Under the pieces are notes generated by a model. It did no database searches. It worked only from the letters and a program-made list of their open reading frames with translations, and was not told the origin of the DNA. Positions 31,972-40,898 of a stretch of DNA of 64,000 nt are shown one piece after another. The position numbers were made by a program, and so were the translations under genes. Positions within the stretch are counted from its first letter, which is position 1, and each line of letters opens with the position of its first letter. Origin of the DNA: JAWLDA01 sp041686855 (lineage in GTDB: Bacteria > Bacillota > Limnochordia > DTU080 > RSA5). The stretch spans positions 496,001 through 560,000 of the forward strand of contig JAWLDA010000001.1 in the NCBI GenBank assembly GCA_041686855.1, read 5' to 3'.

Positions 31972-34785
31972 GTGTACATCCTTTCGATCTTGTGGATGAC
32001 GTTGAAACGTATCGTGAGCAACTGGCGTTTGGAGTTGGCTCTTTGGATTGGACTCCTTTTGGCGGTCGGGATTGTGGGTTCCATCCCGATTTACACCTCG
32101 GGGAGTTTACAGGAGAGCCTTCTGCGCCAGTGGATTAGACAGAGCGATTCACGGCCCCCGTTGGGCCTAATGATGACGCACAGCAATAATGATTACCGTG
32201 TGGAAGTCGATCGAGCGAAATTTGCCGAGTTGGGGGAGTACCTCGATCGGGAGCTACCGCGACAGATCGGTGAGGCGCCTCGCACGTACTCCGAAGCCTC
32301 CGAGCTTGGGATCAACTACTTCGTGCCTGAGGATCCCGACCGACCTCGTCCTCAATCGCCGTACGTTAACATAAAATACATCTCAAACTTGCAGGAGCTC
32401 TCCACCATCGTTGATGGCCGCTGGTTTGAGCCGCGTGATGACGGCGTCGTGGAGGCGGTCGTCGACGTCGGCACACTCGAAGGCTCGCAGCTGTTGGTCG
32501 GCGAGCGCTATATCTATGAATACCAACCGCGCGATCAGGAGAAGACCGTCATCACGGTTGAGGTCGTGGGGGTCTTCCGACCAAACCAAGAGACCTTTAC
32601 GACGGAGCACTGGATTTATCCACCGCCATTCTCCCGGAGCCTCTTTGTGGATCCTGATGTCTTTCATGCCCAATTGCTCGAAGGGCACGATCTTCTGCCG
32701 AGCGCGTACGACTGGTACTTTGTCTTTGATCATGAGACGGTGCGGGTGCATCAGTTGAGCGAGCTGGTCGCGGGTCTCGAATTGATCGAGCAGCGAGCGG
32801 GACAGATGATCTCCAATACGCGCTTCTGGCTATCACCCCTCTCGTTGTTCCGATGGTTTATCGGGCGAGCCCAGGTGGTCTCGGCGTTTTTGACCGCGTT
32901 GAGCGTACCGATTGTGGGGATGGTCTTGTACTACGTCGTCCTTATCGCGGGGTTGACGGTAGAAAGACGCCGCAACGAGATCGCCGTCTTGCACAGTCGA
33001 GGAGCCGGGCGTTTCCAAGTGGCGACCAGCTTTTTGCTTGAGTGGGTGCTTTTGGGGGTGGCCGCTCTCCTCCTAGGACCGTACATCGGCCTCTTTGTCT
33101 CACAGGTGATGGGCGCATCGGCCGGCTTCTTGAGCTTTGTCGGAAGAGAGGCGCTACCGGTCTCACTAATTGGCGACGCGTATCGATTTGGAGTATTGGC
33201 GGTGGTCCTCGCGATCGGAGCGGCCATGATTCCCGCGATTCGCTCCTCGCGCCATAGTATTGTAAGCTTTAAGCAAGAGTTGGCCCGCGGGGGTGGCTCA
33301 TCGATTTGGAAGAGATTCGCTCTCGATCTCATCCTGCTTGGTTTTGCCGCCTACGGATACCGCACATTGCAGCAACAAAGCGAGACGGTGAGCGATGGCG
33401 CGGCTGTCGTCTTGATGGACCCGATGCTGCTGTTCATTCCGGTCGTCTTCCTACTGGGCGCCGGCCTCTTGGTGCTGCGTGTCTACCCCTGGGTGATGAG
33501 CATCTTTACATGGTTCACGGCGAGACTTCCCGGCGTGGTGATGAATCTGTCGCTCAGGCAGCTCACCCGAAATAGCGGACAGTACATGCCGCTGCTGCTC
33601 CTATTGATCCTAACGGTCTCGTTGGGCATATACACGGCGTCGGCGGCTCGGACGCTCGACCGCAACTTCCTTGATCGGGTCTACTATTCGGTCGGCTCCG
33701 ACATCGCTCTTAGCGAACAGTGGAGGCTCCCGTCGGGTGGGGGTGGTGGCGAGCTCGGCGATGAAGAGGGAGAGGGGTCAGCTGAGAGTCGGATTTACGA
33801 GCCGCCTTTCTTTATCCATCACGAGCTGCCGGGGGTCGAAGACGCAGCGCGCGTCCTACACGTCCAAGCCAGCGCCCGCAGTGGAGGCAGCTTTCTTGGC
33901 AATGCCGACTTAATGGCGATCGTGCCGCCGGAGTTCGGTCGAACCGCATGGTTTCGATCGGACCTGGCCCCGTTCCACTTTTACGAGTACCTCAACGTCC
34001 TCTCGCGGCATCGCGAAGGCGCTTTGGTCTCTGAGGCGTTCCTGAAGGAGCGTCAGTTACAAATTGGGGATCGTTTGACACTCACATTCCGCAACCAACC
34101 GATCGAGGTGTACGTCGCCGCAACGGTCCCGTACTGGCCGACCCTCAATCCGATGGAGCGACCTTTCTTTATCACAAATCTCGAGCACGTTCAGGAACAG
34201 ATCGCACTCGAGCCATACAACGTATGGTTGCGCACCTCTAGTCCAGGTTATCTGGACCAGATCGTCTCCGGCCTGCGCGAACAGGGGGTCTACGTCGTGA
34301 GCGTGAGAGATGCCAACTCGCAGATCGTTCAGGGACGCAATGAGCCACACCGGATGGGCTTCTTCGGTGTCCTGTCGATCGGCTTCATCGTATCGGCGTT
34401 GGTGACGGTGCTCGGATTCATCTTGTACACCTTCTTATCGATGCGCAGTCGCTTCCTCCAGTTTGGTGTCTTAAGGGCTGTGGGGCTCTCTGTGCGCCAA
34501 TTGGTGACGCTCCTCAGTTTGGAGCAACTCTTCTCGCTTGGAATCGGCTTAGGCGCCGGTACAGGGTTAGGTATTCTCGCAACGCAAATCTTCCTCCCCT
34601 TTGTGCGGGAAGGCGCCATTGAGAACACCCAGGTGCCGCCGTTCCTCATTGTTACCGATCCAACGGACCTCGGTCGCATCTTTGCCGTGTTGGGGTCGAT
34701 GCTCGTCGTCGCCGTCGTTGGCTTGGCGATGATTCTCGTGCGCATGAAGCTTCATCAGGCGATTAAGCTCGGAGAGGAGGGGTAA
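31972..34785 (+). CDS. FtsX/MacB-fold ABC permease
   Basis: A 937-residue permease. TM1 (about 20-45) is followed by an extracytoplasmic domain of ~260 residues; a cluster of helices comes at about 300-440 and 480-560. A second ectodomain (~560-785) and three final helices at about 790-930 follow (FGVLSIGFIVSALVTVLGFIL, LVVAVVGLAMILVRM). This is the ten-helix duplicated FtsX layout with two MacB-type core domains. GTG 31972 has GGCGGGAG ten bases upstream. It lies between two ATPases and after the membrane-fusion protein, so these form one export machine. Confidence 0.9.
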   Translation: MYILSILWMTLKRIVSNWRLELALWIGLLLAVGIVGSIPIYTSGSLQESLLRQWIRQSDSRPPLGLMMTHSNNDYRVEVDRAKFAELGEYLDRELPRQIGEAPRTYSEASELGINYFVPEDPDRPRPQSPYVNIKYISNLQELSTIVDGRWFEPRDDGVVEAVVDVGTLEGSQLLVGERYIYEYQPRDQEKTVITVEVVGVFRPNQETFTTEHWIYPPPFSRSLFVDPDVFHAQLLEGHDLLPSAYDWYFVFDHETVRVHQLSELVAGLELIEQRAGQMISNTRFWLSPLSLFRWFIGRAQVVSAFLTALSVPIVGMVLYYVVLIAGLTVERRRNEIAVLHSRGAGRFQVATSFLLEWVLLGVAALLLGPYIGLFVSQVMGASAGFLSFVGREALPVSLIGDAYRFGVLAVVLAIGAAMIPAIRSSRHSIVSFKQELARGGGSSIWKRFALDLILLGFAAYGYRTLQQQSETVSDGAAVVLMDPMLLFIPVVFLLGAGLLVLRVYPWVMSIFTWFTARLPGVVMNLSLRQLTRNSGQYMPLLLLLILTVSLGIYTASAARTLDRNFLDRVYYSVGSDIALSEQWRLPSGGGGGELGDEEGEGSAESRIYEPPFFIHHELPGVEDAARVLHVQASARSGGSFLGNADLMAIVPPEFGRTAWFRSDLAPFHFYEYLNVLSRHREGALVSEAFLKERQLQIGDRLTLTFRNQPIEVYVAATVPYWPTLNPMERPFFITNLEHVQEQIALEPYNVWLRTSSPGYLDQIVSGLREQGVYVVSVRDANSQIVQGRNEPHRMGFFGVLSIGFIVSALVTVLGFILYTFLSMRSRFLQFGVLRAVGLSVRQLVTLLSLEQLFSLGIGLGAGTGLGILATQIFLPFVREGAIENTQVPPFLIVTDPTDLGRIFAVLGSMLVVAVVGLAMILVRMKLHQAIKLGEEG

Positions 34786-34787
34786 GG

Positions 34788-35723
34788 ATGAGTGTACCAA
34801 GCGTCGGGACCGACCAGACAGACCCGTTTATACTCTGTCAAAATCTCGTCAAGATCTACAAAATTGCCGACCTGGAAGTGATGGCGCTTCAAGGGCTGGA
34901 CCTCACGGTACGCAAGGGTGAGGTGATGGCGATCATCGGCTCGAGTGGAAGCGGAAAGTCCACACTCCTCAACGTCCTCGGTGGGTTGGATTCGCCGTCG
35001 GCGGGCGTTGCCCGGGTCGACGGAATTAACCTCAATCGCATGACGCACAGCCAGCGACTTCGCTACCGCCGTAAGACGGTCGGGTTCGTGTGGCAGAACG
35101 TCTCACGCAACCTGATTCCCTACCTGAGCGCACTTGAGAACGTCGAGATGCCGATGGTTTTGGCGGGCTCCCACAACCGCAAGAGGGCGAAGGCACTCTT
35201 GGAAGCGGTGGGTCTCGGACATCGCATGGGCCACCGTCCCATTCACATGTCCGGTGGTGAACAGCAGCGCGTGGCCATCGCCATCGGACTAGCAAACGAC
35301 CCTGCTCTTCTCTTGGCTGACGAGCCGACGGGCTCCCTCGACCAGGAGAATTCGGACATTGTCCTCAAAGTGTTTAACGACGTCCGAGATCAGTTTGGCG
35401 TCACCATTGTCATCGTTACACACGATCGAGCCATGGCCCAAGCGGTCGATCGGTACGTCGAGATCCGAGATGGCAAGACGAGTAGTGAAGCAGTGCGACG
35501 CGTCGTCGGCGCCAAGACAGATGCGGAGAAGTCGGGTGAGAGCGTCGCTGAGGAGACGCACGAAGAGTACACGTTGCTCGACTCGGCGGGGCGCCTCCAA
35601 CTGCCGATGGAGTATCGAGAGCGGTGGAGAGTGCGCGATCGGGTGAAGCTCGACATCGACGGTAAGCAGATCGTCATAACGCCGCCTACCGAAGACGCCA
35701 CCGACGAACAGGTGGGTAGTTGA
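34788..35723 (+). CDS. ABC ATPase with C-terminal AbrB-like domain
   Basis: A 311-residue protein. Residues ~15-230 are a MacB/LolD-type ATPase: Walker A GSSGSGKST, VGFVWQNVSRNLIPYLSALEN, signature MSGGEQQR, Walker B LLLADEPTGSLD and VTHDRAMAQ. After a charged linker, residues ~255-300 read EEYTLLDSAGRLQLPMEYRE and then WRVRDRVKLDIDGKQIVITPP. This matches the swapped-hairpin AbrB/MazE pattern (D-x-x-GRl-lP, then v-l-dg-x-I-v-t). That fold binds DNA in transition-state regulators and antitoxins; here it may mediate dimerisation. ATG 34788 has GGAGGGG. It is the second ATPase beside a single permease. Confidence 0.86.
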   Translation: MSVPSVGTDQTDPFILCQNLVKIYKIADLEVMALQGLDLTVRKGEVMAIIGSSGSGKSTLLNVLGGLDSPSAGVARVDGINLNRMTHSQRLRYRRKTVGFVWQNVSRNLIPYLSALENVEMPMVLAGSHNRKRAKALLEAVGLGHRMGHRPIHMSGGEQQRVAIAIGLANDPALLLADEPTGSLDQENSDIVLKVFNDVRDQFGVTIVIVTHDRAMAQAVDRYVEIRDGKTSSEAVRRVVGAKTDAEKSGESVAEETHEEYTLLDSAGRLQLPMEYRERWRVRDRVKLDIDGKQIVITPPTEDATDEQVGS

Positions 35724-35765
35724 AGAACGTAATTGACTGGGCAGTTGGGGAGAGACGCCCCTCTT

Positions 35766-35830
35766 ATAAAAAACATGAGCGCTTGTCCGAGTCCGGCCGT
35801 GGAAGGGACGGAGCAGGGGCAAGCGCTCAT
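35766..35830 (-). terminator. Long hairpin terminator after citrate synthase
   Basis: ATGAGCGCTTG (35775-35785) and CAAGCGCTCAT (35820-35830) form an 11-bp perfect stem, extended by CC/GG inside. On the minus strand it is followed by TTTTTT (35773-35768). It ends the citrate synthase transcript and probably the converging ABC operon too. Confidence 0.85.
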
Positions 35831-35882
35831 TGAGTTTAGTGAATCACTTTCATGACGCGAGTACGCTTCGCGTGTGAATCTC

Positions 35883-37004
35883 TTATGAAGTAGCGATGAC
35901 CCGATTTGTGGGTCCGACGTACGCCGCACGGGGACGGATCAGTCGATTCTCCCGATACTGCTCGATCAAGTTGGCGGTCCAACCGGAGATGCGGCTCACA
36001 GCAAAGATTGGCGTGAACAACTCTACCGGAATCCCCATGGCGTAGTAAGCGGAGGCCGAGTAGAAGTCTACGTTGGGATGCAGCCCTTTCTCCTCACGCA
36101 TAATCTCCTCGATGCGTTCGGACATGCTTACCCAGTGTAGACTGCCCTTTTGCTCGTTGAGGGCTTGTGCGAAGCGCTTGAGGTGCTTCACCCGCGGATC
36201 ACCGTTCTTGTAAACGGCATGTCCGATGCCCATCACTTTCTCCTTGCGAGCGAGTCGATCCTTGATGTACGCGTCGACCTTGTCGGGCGACCCGATATCC
36301 AAGAGCATCTTCATGACGGCTTCGTTGGCGCCTCCGTGAAGTGGCCCTTTGAGCGTCCCGATTGCCGTCGTAATCGCCGAGTAAATGTCTGAGAGCGTGG
36401 AGGCCGTCACTCGACCGGCAAAGGTCGAAGCGTTGAGACCGTGCTCTGCGTGGAGGATGAGGGCGGTGTCCAGTGTCTTGGCCGCCACCTCGGTTGGTAC
36501 TTCTCCGTTTAACATGTACAAAAAGTTTTCGGCGATGCTGAGTCCGGTCTTGGGGGCGACAGGCTCCAGTCCGGCTCGTCGGCGTCCGATCGCCGCAACA
36601 ATCACAGGAACCTGCGCGGTCAGGCGGATCGCCTTTGTGACGACGGAGTCCACGGACGTGTCGTCCGCATCGGGGGCGTAGACGCCGAGGAGAGAGACGG
36701 CCGTGCGCAATGCCGACATGGGCACAACGTTTTCGGGCAGCGACTTGATCAACTCGACTACTTGGGGCGGAATCCCTTGCTCTTGTTGGAGTTGAGCCTT
36801 GAATGAGGCAAGCTCAGCTGCGTTGGGCAAGTCTCCCTTAAACAGGAGATAGACGACGGCTTCGTAGGTGGCGTGTTCTACGAGGTCGTCGATGTGGTAC
36901 CCGCGGTAGAAGAGGTCAGCGTTGGCGCCGTCCACTAACGATAGCTCTGTTTCGAGGGCAATGACGCCATCAAGCCCGCGAACGACCTGTTTGGCGCTAG
37001 ACAT
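35883..37004 (-). CDS. Citrate synthase
   Basis: A 373-residue citrate synthase of the short, dimeric Gram-positive/archaeal type. It condenses acetyl-CoA and oxaloacetate into citrate at the entry to the TCA cycle. The catalytic residues are visible: the histidine in LHAEHGLNAS, GPLHGGANEAVM, MGIGHAVYKNGDPR and the aspartate in HPNVDFYSAS. Opening motif LDGVIALETELSLVDG is typical. ATG 37004 has AAAGGGGAACC upstream. A 2-methylcitrate synthase activity cannot be excluded from sequence alone. It converges on the ABC export operon and ends at a strong terminator. Confidence 0.95.
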   Translation of the reverse strand: MSSAKQVVRGLDGVIALETELSLVDGANADLFYRGYHIDDLVEHATYEAVVYLLFKGDLPNAAELASFKAQLQQEQGIPPQVVELIKSLPENVVPMSALRTAVSLLGVYAPDADDTSVDSVVTKAIRLTAQVPVIVAAIGRRRAGLEPVAPKTGLSIAENFLYMLNGEVPTEVAAKTLDTALILHAEHGLNASTFAGRVTASTLSDIYSAITTAIGTLKGPLHGGANEAVMKMLLDIGSPDKVDAYIKDRLARKEKVMGIGHAVYKNGDPRVKHLKRFAQALNEQKGSLHWVSMSERIEEIMREEKGLHPNVDFYSASAYYAMGIPVELFTPIFAVSRISGWTANLIEQYRENRLIRPRAAYVGPTNRVIATS

Positions 37005-37090
37005 AGTCGTGGTTCCCCTTTCTGACTACAAAGCAACTACGAATTCTTAGACGCCGTGCATAAAGATTCCTTCTTTACAGCCCGGGTCAC

Positions 37091-39127
37091 TCAGGTGTTT
37101 ACCAGAAGCGCCCCCGACGGGTGGAGTGTGCACTCGGCGTCGGGTGGTATGAGCGTGGTCGCATGTCTCTCGACGACGACAGCGGGGCCCTCAATCACGG
37201 CGCCTGGTCCAAGGGAGTCGCGCTCATAGATCGCCGATTCGCGCCACCCTCTGTTGAAATACACCGCCTGATGTGCGCTCGGCCGGGGTACGCTTTGGGT
37301 GCCGAGAGGCGGGGGGAGGGTCGGACGCGGGACGCGTCCTTCAGCGCGCAGCCGGACTGCCACAAGCTCGACAGGCTCAGTGGGGTGTGCATGGCCGTAG
37401 GTCGACTCGTGTAATTGATGAAACGCTTCCGCAAGACGCTTGGTGAGGTGCGCAGCGCTCTCTTCCAGTAAGGTTGCACACGGTACCGTAAGCTCGAACG
37501 ACTGGTGCCTATACCGCAGATCGAGCGCAAGAGTGAAGGTGCGCTCCTCACGACTCACCCCTTCGCCGTCGAGATCGGACTCGGCCTCCCGTTTTAAACG
37601 GGTTCCCAACTGAGCGGCGTCGGCCATGTGATCAGTGTCCAGCGGGCCCAGCAGAGCGTGCGAGTACGTCTTGACGACATCGGCCACCGCCATACCCATC
37701 GCTGAGAGGATACCGGGATAGCGCGGAATCAACACGCGCGGTATTTGTAGGGAGCGCGCCAATTCACAGGCGTGCAACGAGCCGGCGCCACCGAAGGAGA
37801 CAAGGGTGAAGTCGCGCGGGTCGTGACCCCTCTCGACCGAAATCACCTTTACGGCCCGCTCCATATTGGAGTTGACGACTTGAATGACTCCATAGGCTAG
37901 GTCGTCGAGAGTTACTCCCACCTGGTGAGCGAGGCGTTCTCCCGCCCGAATTGCCGCAGTTCGATCGAGGCTCATCTCGCCCCCCATGAACCAAGCCTCC
38001 GGGAGACGACCTAAGAGCAGGTTTGCATCGGTGACGGTGAAGCCTGTGCCACCCCTGCCGTAACAAGCTGGCCCGGGGTCGGCGCCTGCGCTCTGTGGCC
38101 CGACTCGTAAAGCGCCTCCGGCATCGATGGAAGCGATCGAGCCGCCGCCGGCCCCTACGGTGTGAATGTCAAGGACTGGGATGCGCACGGGGAAGCCCTC
38201 CACCGTACTCTCGGTCGTCACTTGAAGGCGGCCGGGAACAAGCGCAACATCTGTCGACGTACCACCCATGTCAAACGTGATCAGGTGCGTGGTGTCGGCG
38301 GCGACGCCGGCGCGCTGGGCGCCGACCACGCCCCCTGCCGGGCCAGAGAGGACGGTGCGGACACCAAAGCGTCCGGCGTCGGTCGCATCGATCACACCGC
38401 CACTCGACTGCATGACGCGGAAACTCTCAAAGCCCCGGTCGGCGACCGCGTCACCTAGGCGACTTAAGTACCTCTGCATCAACGGGGAGACGTACGCGTT
38501 GAGCAGCGTCGTGCTCGCCCGTTCGTACTCGCGGTGTTCGGGGAGGATCTCGTGAGAGACGGAGACCCAGAGGCCAGCGTCCCGCAGGGCCGCGGCGACG
38601 CGGCGTTCGTGTTCGGGGTTGGCGTAACTGTGCAAAAAGAGCAAGGCGACGGACTCGATCGCATCATTCTGGAGCGCGCGTGTGACGCGCTTGACTGCCT
38701 GAGGATCGAGTGGTCGCACGATCGAGGCATCGACCCCTACTCGTTCTGTCACCTCGAAAATGTGCTCGGGTCCAACGAGCGGTTCGGGGGGAGTAGGGGT
38801 GAGATCGTAGAGTGCGGCGCGGCTTTGCCGGCCGATATAGAGAATATCACCGAACCCTTCGGTGGTGACGAAAGCGGTGCGTGCTCCTTTGCGTTCGAGG
38901 ATGGCGTTTGTCGCAACTGTCGATCCGTGCACGACACGCATCGAGTCACCGCCGACTTGCTCCAGCAAGACGTCAATCCCCTTGAGGACGGCGATACCAG
39001 GGTCGTGAGGCGTCGAAAGTGTCTTGTATGTGTGCACTTGACCCTCGGGTGTGATCGCAATAAAGTCTGTAAACGTCCCGCCCGTATCCACACCGATGAC
39101 GAGGGGCGGCTTCTTTGCGTGGGTCAC
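37091..39127 (-). CDS. hyuA: Hydantoinase/oxoprolinase subunit A (HyuA)
   Basis: A 678-residue ATP-dependent ring-opening subunit of the N-methylhydantoinase/5-oxoprolinase/acetone-carboxylase-like family. The actin-like ATPase phosphate loop GVDTGGTFTDFI is near the N-terminus, VVHGSTVATNAILERKGA follows, the central part has FDMGGTSTDVALV, and DPGPACYGRGG is the usual family signature. GTG 39127 overlaps the HyuB stop by four bases, so the subunits are translationally coupled. Substrate (hydantoin, oxoproline, creatinine derivative or another amide) is not determinable. The Liv-type transporter next to the pair suggests an amino-acid-like substrate. Confidence 0.94.
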   Translation of the reverse strand: MTHAKKPPLVIGVDTGGTFTDFIAITPEGQVHTYKTLSTPHDPGIAVLKGIDVLLEQVGGDSMRVVHGSTVATNAILERKGARTAFVTTEGFGDILYIGRQSRAALYDLTPTPPEPLVGPEHIFEVTERVGVDASIVRPLDPQAVKRVTRALQNDAIESVALLFLHSYANPEHERRVAAALRDAGLWVSVSHEILPEHREYERASTTLLNAYVSPLMQRYLSRLGDAVADRGFESFRVMQSSGGVIDATDAGRFGVRTVLSGPAGGVVGAQRAGVAADTTHLITFDMGGTSTDVALVPGRLQVTTESTVEGFPVRIPVLDIHTVGAGGGSIASIDAGGALRVGPQSAGADPGPACYGRGGTGFTVTDANLLLGRLPEAWFMGGEMSLDRTAAIRAGERLAHQVGVTLDDLAYGVIQVVNSNMERAVKVISVERGHDPRDFTLVSFGGAGSLHACELARSLQIPRVLIPRYPGILSAMGMAVADVVKTYSHALLGPLDTDHMADAAQLGTRLKREAESDLDGEGVSREERTFTLALDLRYRHQSFELTVPCATLLEESAAHLTKRLAEAFHQLHESTYGHAHPTEPVELVAVRLRAEGRVPRPTLPPPLGTQSVPRPSAHQAVYFNRGWRESAIYERDSLGPGAVIEGPAVVVERHATTLIPPDAECTLHPSGALLVNT

Positions 39128-40737
39128 TGCGTTGACGTCCTCCTATCGGAAGTTGCTTGCCGCGGGGGAGGGGATCCAGTGGGCGTGCCAAAGCCGCCAC
39201 CACCCGGTGTGGCTACGGATAATATGTCACCCGGATTCAAATTGATCTCGACCTTGCCGGGAAGGCGGCGTATGGCGCCCGACTGTCGGACATGATTCTC
39301 CCCAACCGCACCGACTTGGCCGCCTTCCAATCCGTACGGCGCCGATGTGCGGCGCTCCGTCAAGAGGGCTGCGCGACAGGGTGCGAGCGCCTCGAGCTCC
39401 CGAATCAGCCCGTCTCCTCCTCGGTGGAGGCCTTCTCCTCCGCTGTTGCGCCGGAGTGCGTAGCGGGAGACGCGCAGGGGGTAGGCGTATTCGAGCGCCT
39501 CGACTGGAGTGTTCTTGGTGTTGGTCATATGAATCTGTACCCCTGAGAGTCCCGGCCCTTTAGCGTGCGCGCCCATCCCGCCTCCGAGCGTCTCATAGTA
39601 GGTGAAAGGGGAGCCGGTACGCGGGTCAACGCCGCCGATCGTCACGTTGTTCATCGTTCCGCAACCGGCAGCGGGGATGCGATCGGGCAAAGCTTGAGCG
39701 AGCGCTCCGAGTACGACATCGACGATGCGCTGCGAGGTTTCGACGTTCCCGCCGGCCACCGCTGCGGGCGGTCGAGCGTTCACCACCGTCCCCTCTGGAG
39801 CAATCACCTCGAACGCGCGAAAGATCCCTGCGTTGGTCGGGACCCCTTCGTCGAGCAGACAGCGAAAGACGTATCCCACCGCTGAGAGAGTGACCGCATA
39901 GACACAGTTGAGGGGTCCTGGAGTTTGGGGCGCGGTGCCCGAGAAGTCAACCTTAGCGTGCTCACCGCGCACACTCACAGTGGCTTTGATTGGTAGAGGG
40001 CCGGAGCCGAGTCCGTCGTCTTCGAGTGCGTCGCGAAAGGTGTATTCACCGTCGGGGATTCGCCGCAAGGCTGCTTTCATCATCTCCTGGGAGTACTCTA
40101 AGAGGCGGTTCATCCAATCGTAGACGCCGTCGGCACCGTACTTCTCTACCAATTCGAGGAGGCGGGTCTCGCCGCGGCGGTTGGCAGCAATCTGCGCTTG
40201 AAGGTCGCCCAGGCGTTCGACCCGAACGCGTATGTTGGCTAGGATGAGTTGCATGACGTCCTCTTGAAGGCGGCCGGCCCGATAGAGGCGCACCGGAGGA
40301 ATGCGCAAACCCTCTTGGTACACCTCGCGTCCGAGGCCCATCGAGCCGGGGAAGGCGCCCCCCACGTCGGCGTGATGCGCACGATTGGCCAGGTAACCTA
40401 CGAGGTTGCCGCGGTAAAAGCAAGGTGTTATAGCCGTTATGTCTGGAAGGTGAGTCCCGCCCGCGTACGGGTCGTTGAGGAGGATGACGTCTCCTTCAGC
40501 AGGCTCAAACGCCTGGATAGCAGCTTTCACCGAGAGCGGCATCGAACCCAGATGGACGGGAATGTGGGCGGCTTGCGCTACCATATCGCCGTCGCGGTCG
40601 AAGAGGGCGCACGAGAAATCGAGACGCTCCTTGATGTTGGGCGAGTAGGCGGAGCGTTGCATGACCACGCCCATCTCTTCGGCGACGGAGCGAAAAAGGT
40701 TTTTGAAGATTTCGAGTTGTACCTGGTCGAGAAGCAT
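39124..40737 (-). CDS. hyuB: Hydantoinase/oxoprolinase subunit B (HyuB)
   Basis: A 537-residue partner of HyuA. Diagnostic family motifs are seen: MGVVMQRSAYSPNIKERLDF near the start, AAHIPVHLGSMPLSV, LLNDPYAGGTHLPDI, NRAHHADVGGAFPGSM, and a glycine-rich C-terminus (TPGGGGFGTP). ATG 40737 is supported by GAGGTGG upstream; a longer frame to 40776 lacks a ribosome site. It is the first gene of the hyuB-hyuA unit and is divergent from livK. Together the subunits hydrolyse an amide ring at the cost of ATP. Confidence 0.94.
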   Translation of the reverse strand: MLLDQVQLEIFKNLFRSVAEEMGVVMQRSAYSPNIKERLDFSCALFDRDGDMVAQAAHIPVHLGSMPLSVKAAIQAFEPAEGDVILLNDPYAGGTHLPDITAITPCFYRGNLVGYLANRAHHADVGGAFPGSMGLGREVYQEGLRIPPVRLYRAGRLQEDVMQLILANIRVRVERLGDLQAQIAANRRGETRLLELVEKYGADGVYDWMNRLLEYSQEMMKAALRRIPDGEYTFRDALEDDGLGSGPLPIKATVSVRGEHAKVDFSGTAPQTPGPLNCVYAVTLSAVGYVFRCLLDEGVPTNAGIFRAFEVIAPEGTVVNARPPAAVAGGNVETSQRIVDVVLGALAQALPDRIPAAGCGTMNNVTIGGVDPRTGSPFTYYETLGGGMGAHAKGPGLSGVQIHMTNTKNTPVEALEYAYPLRVSRYALRRNSGGEGLHRGGDGLIRELEALAPCRAALLTERRTSAPYGLEGGQVGAVGENHVRQSGAIRRLPGKVEINLNPGDILSVATPGGGGFGTPTGSPPPRQATSDRRTSTQ

Positions 40738-40898
40738 GTTGATCAACCACCTCGTCTCGACATACATGACAGACACGGCAATATCCTGCCCACCTCCATA
40801 CCTATGCGTTGTTACACGCCGACGGAAGGGGAATGGAAAGGAATGTTACCGCACCCGGCGAACGTTGCATCACAAAATCACAAGGGAGGAACGCGGAA

